Origin: Paenibacillus phoenicis
GTDB taxonomy: Bacteria > Bacillota > Bacilli > Paenibacillales > Paenibacillaceae
Assembly (NCBI RefSeq): GCF_034718895.1
Contig: NZ_JAYERP010000001.1
Location: 62,001-126,000 of the forward strand
Length of the DNA: 64,000 nt
Direction of reading: 5' to 3'
Shown: one piece after another, positions 17,410 to 25,766 of the stretch
How the letters are laid out: the number at the start of each line of letters is the position of its first letter
How positions within the stretch are numbered: position 1 is the stretch's first letter
The notes under the pieces: model-generated
Seen by the model: the letters and a program-made list of their open reading frames with translations, nothing else
What the model was told of the DNA's origin: nothing
The model's database searches: none
Translations under genes and position numbers: made by a program

Positions 17410-17424
17410 TTGCAACCGTTTACA
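17410..17424 (+). promoter_or_regulatory. CcpA (cre) site before the sugar-sensing operon
   Basis: TTGCAACCGTTTACA matches the cre consensus WTGNAANCGNWNNCW at every position and lies 38 bp before the first start codon of the sensor operon, a placement suited to catabolite repression. Confidence 0.75.
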
Positions 17425-17461
17425 TCCTGAGATAGGATTATCGGAAGAGGTGAACTGGTTC

Positions 17462-18442
17462 ATGAAGGACAAGAAATGGCTGGCGGGCATCATGATCTGC
17501 ATCGTGGTTTTGGTCTATTTGTTTATCGGCTTTGCCAGGTACTCGGGGAAAATCGGCAGCATTGTCAAGGAGCTGCAAGGGCAGCCCGCGAGCGGAGAGC
17601 CACGCTATCATATCGTGCTGATCGAGCAAGAGCGCTACCATCCCTATTGGGAAATGGTGGAGAAAGGTGCAGCGGAGGCGGCGGAGAAGTATGGAATCGA
17701 CATCGAGTTCACGGGGCCGGTGCGCAACAACATGGAAGAGCAACTGAACCTGCTGGAAAAAGCGATCGCCGCCCGCGTCGACGCGATTATCGTGCAGGGG
17801 CTCAATGAAGAGCGGTTTACGCCGGTCATCGATAAGGCGGTACGCCGTGGCATCCCCGTCGTGACCATCGACACCGACGCGCCAAACAGCCAGCGGCTGA
17901 CTTATGTCGGCACTGACAATTTAGCCGCGGGCGAGCGCCTGGGTCGCCTTGTCGTGGAGACGACTGGCGGGATTGGCAAGATCGGCGTGATCATCGGCAG
18001 CGATCAGGCCGCCAACCAGCTGCAGCGGCTGGACGGGCTGAAGAAAATCGTCGCCGAACACGAGGGGCTGGAGATCGTGGACGTTCGCAGCTCGAACATC
18101 TCCCACATGGAGGCGATCCAGCAGGCGGCCAACATGCTCCGGAACCATCCGGAGATCACCATTATGGTCGGCACCAGTGCAACCGATGCGCTTGGCATGC
18201 TGCAGGCGGCCAAAAACCGCGACGACCTGACGATTATCGGCTTCGACAATCAGAAGGAAACGCTGGAGGCGATTCGCAAGGGGGAGATCGAAGCGACGGT
18301 TGCGCAGCAGCCTTTTTTGATGGGGGAAACGGCCGTTCGGCTCCTTTATGAGCACTTTGGGGGACAACCGCTGAAGAAGGCTTACTTCACGGAAGTGAAG
18401 GTGCTGAATGCGCACAATGTGGAGGAGGGCGAGAGTTTATGA
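17462..18442 (+). CDS. Membrane-anchored sugar-binding sensor (XylFII-like)
   Basis: About 326 residues. One N-terminal membrane helix (about 5-24, LAGIMICIVVLVYLFIGFA) without lipobox anchors a periplasmic-binding-protein type I domain of the RbsB/XylF class (YHIVLIEQERYHPYWEMVEKG, VDAIIVQG, IPVVTIDTD, DLTIIGFDNQ). Coupled genes for a LytS/YesM-type kinase and an AraC-type regulator follow (ATGA overlap), then a XylFGH-type transporter. This is the arrangement of the D-xylose sensor XylFII-LytS described in Clostridium beijerinckii, in which the anchored binding protein presents sugar to the kinase. Start ATG 17462 has GAGGTG 9 bases upstream. Ligand assignment to xylose is inference. Confidence 0.75.
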   Translation: MKDKKWLAGIMICIVVLVYLFIGFARYSGKIGSIVKELQGQPASGEPRYHIVLIEQERYHPYWEMVEKGAAEAAEKYGIDIEFTGPVRNNMEEQLNLLEKAIAARVDAIIVQGLNEERFTPVIDKAVRRGIPVVTIDTDAPNSQRLTYVGTDNLAAGERLGRLVVETTGGIGKIGVIIGSDQAANQLQRLDGLKKIVAEHEGLEIVDVRSSNISHMEAIQQAANMLRNHPEITIMVGTSATDALGMLQAAKNRDDLTIIGFDNQKETLEAIRKGEIEATVAQQPFLMGETAVRLLYEHFGGQPLKKAYFTEVKVLNAHNVEEGESL

Positions 18443-19878
18443 GCATCCGCCGCAAGTTGTTTCTGTTCATCCCGCTGTTCGTGCTGGTGATGAGTTCGGT
18501 ATCGTTTTTCCTGTTCCAAAGCGGAAAGAGTGTTCAGGAGAGCTACCACTTGATGATGAAGCGCATCTTGCTGTACAAAGAGATCTCCTACGAGGTGGGA
18601 GAGAACATGCGGTCGATGAACCGTTTCATCATGCAAGTGGACATGGAAAGCTTGCCCGAGGTTGTTAAGCATTTAAACGCAGTCAAGTCCTTGAGATCGG
18701 ATCTCGACGGCCTCCAAACGATTGGCGGAAGCGACCTGGCCCTCGCCAATTACCGCAACCTGATCGACACGTTCCTGGAGCAGGCCGAGGCGATGATCGA
18801 GCGGATCAGTTACGAGGATTCCGATACGATGGCCGGGGCTTATATCGAAGCCGAGCAGACGCAGCGCTTTATCCGCGAGGAGGCTCAGGAGCTGGTCGAC
18901 TTGGAGCTGGAGCAATATAAGCCGATTTACGAAGAGATGATGGATGCGACCGGAAATCTGAACAAGCTGGGCATTCTGCTGGTGGTGACGGCAGCGGCCT
19001 TCAGCATTCTGCTGGCGATTTGGTTGTCGCGCAGCATTACCAATCCGATCCGCCGGCTGGTCGCGACTGCCAAGCAGATCTCCAAAGGGCGGATGGACAC
19101 GAAAGCGCCGGAGAGCGACAGCAACGATGAGATTAGTATTTTGTGCCGGGCGTTTAATGGAATGATTGACAACATCCAGCAGCTGATGGCGGAGAATATC
19201 AACAACTTGGAGAAGGACCGGCTGGTGAAGGAGCTGGAGCTCAAGACGCTGCAAAGCCAGATCAATCCGCATTTTTTATTTAATACTTTAAACTCCATCT
19301 CCAAGCTGGCCTATCTCGAAGGGGCAACCAAGACAAGCGACCTGGCTGTTTCCGTGTCTCGTCTGCTGCGCTACAACTTGCAGAAGCTTGACCAGGCGGT
19401 CCCGCTGCGCGAGGAGGTGGCCCATGTTACGGAATACATGAACATCCAGAAGGCGCGGTTCCGCGATCGGATTGCCTTCAGGATGAACATCGACGAACGC
19501 GCACTGGACGGGAGAGTCCCTTGCTTAACCTTGCAGCCGATTCTGGAGAACGCTTTTGTACACGGCATTGAACAGATGGAGGAAGGGGCTGTGCTGGAGC
19601 TGGCGATTCGCCTTGGCGAGGGGGATCGGGTCGAGATTGAAATCCGCGATAACGGGGTTGGCATGAGCCGAGAGACGGTGGATCGGCTGCTGCAATCGGT
19701 ACGCGGCGATGCTCCGCAGATGGGGGGTAAAAGGCATTCGACCGGCTTGGGTACGCATAATGTGTTCAAGCGGCTGCATTTATTTTTTGACGGAGAGGAA
19801 CAAATCGAGATCGACAGCGAGGAAGGGGCTGGAACCGCCGTCCGGTTTACGCTGCCTCTTCGCGTAGGGATTTCATAG
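18439..19878 (+). CDS. LytS/YesM-type sensor histidine kinase
   Basis: A 479-residue kinase: TM1 (7-27), extracytoplasmic helical sensor (28-172), TM2 (about 175-195), HAMP (196-248, SRSITNPIRRL), His_kinase domain with the phosphorylated His278 in QSQINPHFLFNTLN, and a HATPase domain with N-box PILENAFVHG and G-box RDNGVGMS. It overlaps the sensor gene by 4 bases. It should autophosphorylate in response to the membrane sugar-binding protein and pass phosphate to the regulator encoded next. Confidence 0.9.
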   Translation: MSIRRKLFLFIPLFVLVMSSVSFFLFQSGKSVQESYHLMMKRILLYKEISYEVGENMRSMNRFIMQVDMESLPEVVKHLNAVKSLRSDLDGLQTIGGSDLALANYRNLIDTFLEQAEAMIERISYEDSDTMAGAYIEAEQTQRFIREEAQELVDLELEQYKPIYEEMMDATGNLNKLGILLVVTAAAFSILLAIWLSRSITNPIRRLVATAKQISKGRMDTKAPESDSNDEISILCRAFNGMIDNIQQLMAENINNLEKDRLVKELELKTLQSQINPHFLFNTLNSISKLAYLEGATKTSDLAVSVSRLLRYNLQKLDQAVPLREEVAHVTEYMNIQKARFRDRIAFRMNIDERALDGRVPCLTLQPILENAFVHGIEQMEEGAVLELAIRLGEGDRVEIEIRDNGVGMSRETVDRLLQSVRGDAPQMGGKRHSTGLGTHNVFKRLHLFFDGEEQIEIDSEEGAGTAVRFTLPLRVGIS

Positions 19879-19900
19879 GACAGGGAAGGGGGAATCCGAA

Positions 19901-21472
19901 TTGTACACTTTGCTGATTGCGGACGATGAAGCATTGGAACGGGAAGGTCTGGAAATGATGATCAGCCACGCGATGCCGGATACGTTCCGTTTTGTTCATG
20001 CGGAGAATGGGAGGCGGGCGATCCAGCTGGCGGAGGAGGAAAGGCCGGATTTTATTTTTATGGATATCAAAATGCCGGGGATACAGGGCTTAGAAGCGGT
20101 GCGGGAGATTATGGCCCGTCAGCCGGGGGCACGGGTGGTTATTATCACGGCCCATGATTATTTTGCCTATGCGAAGGAGGGGCTGGCGCTAGGCGTACGG
20201 GAATATTTGCTGAAGCCGGCTCGGCGGGAAGAGATCGTAGACGTACTGAAGCATCTAATCGCTGAGACCGAAGAGGCGAAGCGGGCCCGCGACGAGCAGC
20301 TCTCCCTGCAGGAGAAGCTCTCCCACCTGCTGCCGCTGGCGGAGAACGAACTGTCGCTGATGTTAATGCTGGAGTATGCGCAGGAGGTCGAGGCCGACCA
20401 ACTGGCCCGAATGCTGAACCTCAAGTGGAGGAAAGGCTACGCGATGGTATTGTCATTTGTGAAGCACACCCCCAAGGAATGGGCCAGCTTCCAGGTGGTC
20501 AAGAAGGAGATTTACGATGCGGTCAAGCAATGGGCGAAGCCGGGCTTGTCCTGCATTGTCAGCCCGGTGGTGGGCCATCAGATCGCTTTGTTTATCCCGT
20601 TGCCGCCGGGACGGCCGGGGTATGAGCAGCGGGTGATGGCGTTGGAATGGGGCGAGCGGCTGCGCAGCCAGGTGGAGGAGCGGTTTGGGCTGCCGTTGTC
20701 CGTCGGGATCGGCGGGGTCCGCGAGGGCTGGGACGGGCTAAGCCGCTCGTACCGCGAAGCGGTTCGCGTCTGTGCGGAGGAGCAGGACATCGTCTGCGTC
20801 CGACATTATGACGATATCGCCGAAAGCTCGGGCGGCCCCGCGATTCCGCTGGATGAGGAGAAGAAGCTGCTGGATGCACTGCTGCGGCAGGACAAACCCG
20901 AAGCAGCCGAGCGCTTTGACCTGCTGTTCGAACGCCTGAAAGGGGGGCGGTCGGATTATTTTCCGCGTCTGCGCGGGGATGTAATTGGGTTGCTCCTCTA
21001 TTTGAGCCGCGGCGTGGAGGCGGGGGACGGTCCCGAGTTAATCGAGGATCTGAGCGCCTGCGAGGATACGGCATCGCTGCGCGAGCGCGCGCTGCACCGG
21101 CTTGGCGGCTGGATCGACGGCCTGCGGGAACGGAAGGAACGCAGCCGTTCACATGTGCTTCAGCGGGCGCTCCTATTCGTCAACCAGCGGTTCAAAGAAG
21201 AGATTTCGATGGAGCAGACGGCGGAATACGTGAATCTCAGTCCTTACTACTTCAGCAAATTGTTTAAGCTGCAGACCGGAGAGAATTTTAGCGATTATCT
21301 CACCCGACTGCGGATTGAGGAGGCGAAGCGGCTGATCGCCGGGCGCTCGTTAAGCCTGAAGGAAATCTGTTATGAGGTGGGCTACAAAGACCCGAATTAT
21401 TTTAGCCGGGTATTTAAGAAATCCGTTGGCATCACCCCCAGTGAATATCGCCAGCAAATCGAAATCGAATAA
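19901..21472 (+). CDS. YesN-type response regulator with AraC DNA-binding domain
   Basis: A 523-residue regulator. Receiver domain at 1-120 with acidic pair Asp8/Asp9, phospho-acceptor Asp55 in FIFMDIKMPG and Lys in YLLKPARR. A long middle region contains a GGDEF-like degenerate fold often seen in YesN proteins, and the C-terminal AraC/XylS double helix-turn-helix spans about 420-520 (EISMEQTAEYVNLSPYYFSK, EICYEVGYKDPNYFSRVFKK). TTG start with GGAAGGGGG 8 bases upstream. It likely activates the transporter operon that follows. Confidence 0.9.
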   Translation: MYTLLIADDEALEREGLEMMISHAMPDTFRFVHAENGRRAIQLAEEERPDFIFMDIKMPGIQGLEAVREIMARQPGARVVIITAHDYFAYAKEGLALGVREYLLKPARREEIVDVLKHLIAETEEAKRARDEQLSLQEKLSHLLPLAENELSLMLMLEYAQEVEADQLARMLNLKWRKGYAMVLSFVKHTPKEWASFQVVKKEIYDAVKQWAKPGLSCIVSPVVGHQIALFIPLPPGRPGYEQRVMALEWGERLRSQVEERFGLPLSVGIGGVREGWDGLSRSYREAVRVCAEEQDIVCVRHYDDIAESSGGPAIPLDEEKKLLDALLRQDKPEAAERFDLLFERLKGGRSDYFPRLRGDVIGLLLYLSRGVEAGDGPELIEDLSACEDTASLRERALHRLGGWIDGLRERKERSRSHVLQRALLFVNQRFKEEISMEQTAEYVNLSPYYFSKLFKLQTGENFSDYLTRLRIEEAKRLIAGRSLSLKEICYEVGYKDPNYFSRVFKKSVGITPSEYRQQIEIE

Positions 21473-21499
21473 GTCCGTCCGTTCGGTTAGCTTAGGTGA

Positions 21500-21526
21500 G
21501 TCCTTGTCCCAGACAAGGACTTTTTT
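21500..21526 (+). terminator. Terminator after the response regulator
   Basis: Perfect nine-bp stem GTCCTTGTC / GACAAGGAC with a tight loop and six following T residues. It separates sensor and transporter transcripts. Confidence 0.85.
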
Positions 21527-21565
21527 GTTGTGATTGCACAAAAAAATCCAGTGAAAGCGTTCGGT

Positions 21566-21580
21566 TTGAAAGCATTTACA
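21566..21580 (+). promoter_or_regulatory. Probable cre site before the sugar-binding lipoprotein gene
   Basis: TTGAAAGCATTTACA fits the cre consensus except one base (CA for the central CG). It lies in the intergenic region between the terminator and the transporter operon. Confidence 0.5.
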
Positions 21581-21715
21581 TCCGATGGCAAAGGAATGCA
21601 GAACAAGCGCAAACAAGTGCAGGCTTTGACCGAACCGAAGCGCGAGGAGCGATGCTACGATATTTTTGTAAGCGGAATCATCAAACGATTATTTAAAAGA
21701 AGGGGCGTAGGCGTA

Positions 21716-22819
21716 GTGAAAAAACATAGTCATTTTGTACGGTTAAGCTTGGCAGCCATTTTGTTAGCTTCCACCCTGGCAGGCTGCGGGGTTGTTTCGG
21801 ACGGCAGCGCCAACAGCGGGAACACAAAGAACAATGCAGAGAGCGCGGCTGGAGGCAAGGACGACGGGAAAATCGTCATCGGCATGTCGATGGACACCCT
21901 GAAGGAAGAACGGTGGCAGAAGGACCGGGATTTATTCACCGCCAAAGTCGAAGAGCTCGGGGGCGAAGTGAAGGTGCTTGCGGCGAACGGTGACGACGCA
22001 ACGCAGTTGAGCCAGGCGGAGCAACTGATTTCGCAAGGCGTTGACGTGTTGGTGGTCATCGCACACAACGCCGAAGCAACCGCACCCATCGTGGAAAAAG
22101 CGCACAAAGAAGGCATCAAGGTCATCGCGTATGACCGTTTGATCAGAAACTCGGACGTTGACTATTACATCTCCTTCGATAACGTTCGGGTCGGCGAACT
22201 TCAAGCCCGCGCTGTAATTGAAGCGGCACCAAAGGGCAACATCGTTTACATCGGCGGTGCGGACACCGATAACAACGCGCACATGTTCAAGGAAGGCGCG
22301 ATGAACGTGCTGAAGCCGCTGGAGCAGAAAGGCGACATCAAGATCGTATATGACCAGTTCTCCAAGGACTGGAAGCCGGAAGAAGCACTGAAGAATATGG
22401 AGAATGCGCTGACCGCCAATAACAATGACATTCAGGGCGTGGTCGCTGCAAATGACGGCACGGCCGGCGGGGTAATCCAAGCGTTAAACGCACAAGGTAT
22501 GGCCGGCAAAATCCCGGTATCCGGGCAGGACGCGGACTTGGCCGCAGTCCAACGGATCGCCGAAGGTACGCAGCTGATGACCGTCTACAAACCGATTAAA
22601 TCGATTGCCATCACCGCTGCGGAAATGGCAGTTGCGGCCGCCAAAGGCGAGGAAGTAAAAGCGGACAAAACCGTCAACAACGGCAAAATTGACGTGCCTT
22701 CCGTGCTGCTGGATCCAATTCCGCTCAACAAGGATAGCCTGAACGTCGTGATTGAAGACGGGTTCCACAAGCTGGAGGACGTGTACAAAAACGTACCAAA
22801 GGATCAATGGCCGAAGTAA
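21716..22819 (+). CDS. xylF: Sugar-binding lipoprotein, XylF/ChvE type
   Basis: About 367 residues. Signal peptide with lipobox LAGC (Cys24) anchors it outside the membrane. The mature protein is a type I periplasmic binding fold (KIVIGMSMDTLKEERWQKDR, VDVLVVIAHNAEATAPIV, YDRLIRNSDVDYYISFDN, VSGQDADLAAVQRIAEGTQ), very like D-xylose-binding XylF and ChvE multiple-sugar binders. GTG at 21716 is chosen because it starts the signal peptide and has AAAGAAGGGG upstream, though the frame is open for 62 more codons. It delivers sugar to the two downstream gene products. Confidence 0.85.
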   Translation: MKKHSHFVRLSLAAILLASTLAGCGVVSDGSANSGNTKNNAESAAGGKDDGKIVIGMSMDTLKEERWQKDRDLFTAKVEELGGEVKVLAANGDDATQLSQAEQLISQGVDVLVVIAHNAEATAPIVEKAHKEGIKVIAYDRLIRNSDVDYYISFDNVRVGELQARAVIEAAPKGNIVYIGGADTDNNAHMFKEGAMNVLKPLEQKGDIKIVYDQFSKDWKPEEALKNMENALTANNNDIQGVVAANDGTAGGVIQALNAQGMAGKIPVSGQDADLAAVQRIAEGTQLMTVYKPIKSIAITAAEMAVAAAKGEEVKADKTVNNGKIDVPSVLLDPIPLNKDSLNVVIEDGFHKLEDVYKNVPKDQWPK

Positions 22820-22850
22820 TGCGAACCGGACATCGGTAAGGGCGGAAGCG

Positions 22851-22889
22851 GCGAAAACCAGGGAGCGTTCGGCGCCTCCTTGGTTTCGC
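22851..22889 (+). promoter_or_regulatory. Intercistronic hairpin after the binding-protein gene
   Basis: Imperfect long stem (GCGAAAACCAGGGAG with CTCCTTGGTTTCGC) lying between the binding-protein and ATPase genes. Such hairpins commonly stabilise the upstream message so that binding protein is made in excess. Confidence 0.5.
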
Positions 22890-22931
22890 GCTTTTCGCCG
22901 ATCCTTAGGCGAATGAAGGAGAGCTAAGCCT

Positions 22932-24443
22932 ATGTATGTATTGGAAATGGTGAATATCAGCAAGGAGTTTCCCGGCGTGAAAGCCCTTGACCGCGTGAAC
23001 TTCCAAGTGCGTAAAGGGGAAATCCACGCGCTCTGCGGCGAGAACGGAGCGGGTAAATCAACGCTGATGAAGGTGCTGAGCGGCTTGTACCCAGCCGGCA
23101 CCTACAGCGGGGACATCGTCATCGGCGGCGAGAAGAAGCAGTTCCACAACATTGCCGATGCAGAAAAAGCCGGCATCGCCATCATTCACCAGGAGCTGGC
23201 GCTCGTGAAGGAGATGACGGTGGGCGAGAATATTTTCCTTGGGGCGGAACCAACCAAACGCGGCGTGATCCAGTGGGATGAGCTGTATCATAACGCGGCG
23301 CAGTGGCTGAAGCGGGTTGGGCTGAATATTTCTCCGGATACGAAAATCGGCAGTCTCGGCATCGGCCAGCAGCAGCTGGTGGAGATCGCCAAGGCGTTGT
23401 CCAAGCATACGCAGATTTTGATTCTGGATGAACCTACGGCCGCTTTAACGGAAAGTGAAGTGGCGATCCTGATGGACATCTTGAATCAGCTGCGCAGCGA
23501 AGGGGTGTCTTGCGTTTATATTTCGCACAAGATGCCGGAGGTGTTTGCTCTGGCCGACTCGATTACGGTGCTTCGCGACGGTCGCACGATAGCGACGCTG
23601 GATCGCAAGGAAACGAATGATGACCAGGTCGTGTCGATGATGGTCGGACGGGAGCTGACGGAACGGTACCCACGGGTGGAGCATCGCCCATCGGATACTG
23701 TGCTGGAGGTTCGGAACTATAACGTGTGGCATCCGGAGAAGCGGAATCAGAGGGTGATTAAGGATGTCAGCTTCCGGGTGCGCAAAGGGGAAATCCTCGG
23801 CATCGCGGGGTTGATGGGGGCCGGCCGGACCGAGCTGGTCAGCAGCCTGTTTGGCGCATACGGCGGTAAGGCGACGGGGGAGATCTTCGTAGAAGGCAAA
23901 CCAGTGCGGATTCGCTCCGTCTCCGACGCCATCCGCGCCGGACTCGCCCTCGTCAGCGAGGATCGCAAGCGTCAAGGGCTCGTCATGGGGATGGACGTCA
24001 AGACGAATACAACGCTGGCGACGTTGGCTAAGGTCTCGAAGTTAAGCGTGATTAACGATAATGAGGAAATCCGCTGGGGTCTGAAATATGTGCAGGATTT
24101 AAAGACGAAAACCGCGTCGTTGGAAACCCCTGTCGGCACATTGTCCGGCGGGAACCAGCAGAAGGTTGTTATCGGCAAATGGCTGATGTCTGACCCGAAA
24201 ATTCTCATCATGGACGAACCAACCCGCGGCATTGATGTCGGGGCGAAATACGAGATTTATCATCTTATGAATCAGCTGGTCGACCAGGGCGTGGCCATCA
24301 TCATGATCTCTTCGGAGCTTCCAGAGGTGCTCGGGATGAGTGACCGAATTCTGGTGATGAGCGAAGGCAAATTTGTCCGGGAGTTCGACTGGCGCGAAGC
24401 GACCCAAGAAAATATCATGCAAGCCGCTACGGGAGGGAAATAA
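22932..24443 (+). CDS. xylG: Sugar ABC transporter ATPase with two nucleotide-binding domains
   Basis: A 503-residue duplicated ATPase of the XylG/RbsA/MglA class. First half: Walker A GENGAGKSTL near residue 36, signature LGIGQQQLVEIAKAL, Walker B ILILDEPTAAL. Second half: atypical Walker A AGLMGAGRTEL as is normal in this class, signature LSGGNQQKVVIGKWL, Walker B ILIMDEPTRGID. It energises the permease encoded 2 bases downstream. AAGGAGAG precedes the ATG. Confidence 0.92.
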   Translation: MYVLEMVNISKEFPGVKALDRVNFQVRKGEIHALCGENGAGKSTLMKVLSGLYPAGTYSGDIVIGGEKKQFHNIADAEKAGIAIIHQELALVKEMTVGENIFLGAEPTKRGVIQWDELYHNAAQWLKRVGLNISPDTKIGSLGIGQQQLVEIAKALSKHTQILILDEPTAALTESEVAILMDILNQLRSEGVSCVYISHKMPEVFALADSITVLRDGRTIATLDRKETNDDQVVSMMVGRELTERYPRVEHRPSDTVLEVRNYNVWHPEKRNQRVIKDVSFRVRKGEILGIAGLMGAGRTELVSSLFGAYGGKATGEIFVEGKPVRIRSVSDAIRAGLALVSEDRKRQGLVMGMDVKTNTTLATLAKVSKLSVINDNEEIRWGLKYVQDLKTKTASLETPVGTLSGGNQQKVVIGKWLMSDPKILIMDEPTRGIDVGAKYEIYHLMNQLVDQGVAIIMISSELPEVLGMSDRILVMSEGKFVREFDWREATQENIMQAATGGK

Positions 24444-24445
24444 AC

Positions 24446-25639
24446 ATGGAGCTTCAAAAGGAACTAGGTAAACAAACGGATGGGGCCGCCTTAAAGCCGA
24501 CGCTTTGGGGCAGCCTGTTCGGCAAAATGGACGTGCGGGCCTACACGATGGTGGGCGCACTGGTGTTGATCTGGGTGCTGTTTGGCCTGCTGGACCCGAC
24601 TTTTTTGACGGCGCGGAACTTATCCAACCTGTTTACGCAAATGTCGGTGACGTCGATTTTGGCGATTGGGATGGTCTTGGTGATCGTCGCCGGGCATATT
24701 GACTTGTCGGTGGGTTCCATCGTGGGGTTGACCGGCGGGCTTGCCGCGATTTTCAGCAACTGGCTGGGGCTGCCGGCGATTGTGGTGATCCTCGCTACGC
24801 TGGCAGCTGGCGCGATCTTAGGCTTGCTGCAGGGCTGGTTGGTCGCCTACAAAATGATCCCCGCCTTTATCGTCACGCTGGGGGGCATGATGGTCTTTCG
24901 CGGCACGCTGATGGGCGTGACCAAATCGATGACGATCCCGGTCTCCGATAAAGTGCTGGCGCTGCTGGGTAACGCGTATTTTGCCTCGGGATTCGGCATC
25001 ATCCTTGGGATATTGGCCATTGGCCTGATTGTGTGGAGCACGCTGCGCAAACGTCGTTCCCGGCAGAAATACGGCTTTGAGGTGGCGCCATTTGCAGTGG
25101 ACGTGATCAAGATGGCCGCGCTCTCCCTGCTGGTCGTCGCTTTCGTGCTCGTGATGAATGCCTACAAGGGCATTCCGTTCCCGATCATCTTCGTTATCGC
25201 GCTGGCGGCCATTTTCTACTTCCTGTCCACCAAAACAACCTTCGGCCGGCACATTTATGCGATCGGCGGCAACCTGGAAGCGGCCCGGCTGTCCGGCATC
25301 AATATCCGCCGCAAGACGATGATCGTCTTCCTGCTCAGCGGGTTGCTGGCGTCCATCGCGTCGATTGTCTTGACGTCGCGCCTCGCTTCGGCGACGATCA
25401 CCGCCGGGAACATGGCGGAAATGGACGCGATCGCGGCTTGCGTCATCGGCGGGACATCGCTGATGGGCGGTGCGGGTACGGTGCTGGGCGCCTTAATTGG
25501 AGCGCTCGTCATGACCTCGCTCGACAATGGGATGTCGTTGATGGGGCTGGAGTCGTTCTGGCAATACGTGGTGAAGGGCTCGATCCTCGTCTTTGCGGTT
25601 TGGCTCGACATTTCGAATCGGCGTAAAGGGTTGAGATAA
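24446..25639 (+). CDS. xylH: Sugar ABC transporter permease, XylH type
   Basis: A 397-residue multi-helix permease of the ribose/xylose class (BPD_transp_2), with about ten membrane segments and the motif GHIDLSVGSIVGLTGG. The central insertion of charged residues near 190-205 (TLRKRRSRQKYG) and the length near 400 fit XylH better than the 320-residue RbsC. The start follows the ATPase stop after 2 bases, so translation is coupled. With the lipoprotein and ATPase it forms a high-affinity pentose importer. Confidence 0.9.
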   Translation: MELQKELGKQTDGAALKPTLWGSLFGKMDVRAYTMVGALVLIWVLFGLLDPTFLTARNLSNLFTQMSVTSILAIGMVLVIVAGHIDLSVGSIVGLTGGLAAIFSNWLGLPAIVVILATLAAGAILGLLQGWLVAYKMIPAFIVTLGGMMVFRGTLMGVTKSMTIPVSDKVLALLGNAYFASGFGIILGILAIGLIVWSTLRKRRSRQKYGFEVAPFAVDVIKMAALSLLVVAFVLVMNAYKGIPFPIIFVIALAAIFYFLSTKTTFGRHIYAIGGNLEAARLSGINIRRKTMIVFLLSGLLASIASIVLTSRLASATITAGNMAEMDAIAACVIGGTSLMGGAGTVLGALIGALVMTSLDNGMSLMGLESFWQYVVKGSILVFAVWLDISNRRKGLR

Positions 25640-25656
25640 GAGGGTGATGTAAAAAG

Positions 25657-25712
25657 ACGGCACTTCTTTGGAGCTTGTCCCTGCGGGGTGAACTCCTTGG
25701 AAGTGCCGTTTT
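25657..25712. terminator. Bidirectional terminator after the sugar transporter
   Basis: Seventeen-bp near-perfect stem (ACGGCACTTCTTTGGAG with CTCCTTGGAAGTGCCGT), A run before and TTTT after. It separates the plus-strand transporter from the minus-strand glycosidase. Confidence 0.85.
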
Positions 25713-25766
25713 GATTGTTGATGGTCTTACGTTGGTTGGTCGCTTCGTTGCTGTTGACTTTCTTGC

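Noticed and set aside
20592..21152. Arg/Pro/Ala-rich minus-strand frame inside the response regulator gene
   Set aside because: Composition artefact of a GC-rich gene read backwards.
22851..22931. Riboswitch between binding-protein and ATPase genes
   Set aside because: Only one simple imperfect hairpin is visible; no known aptamer features.
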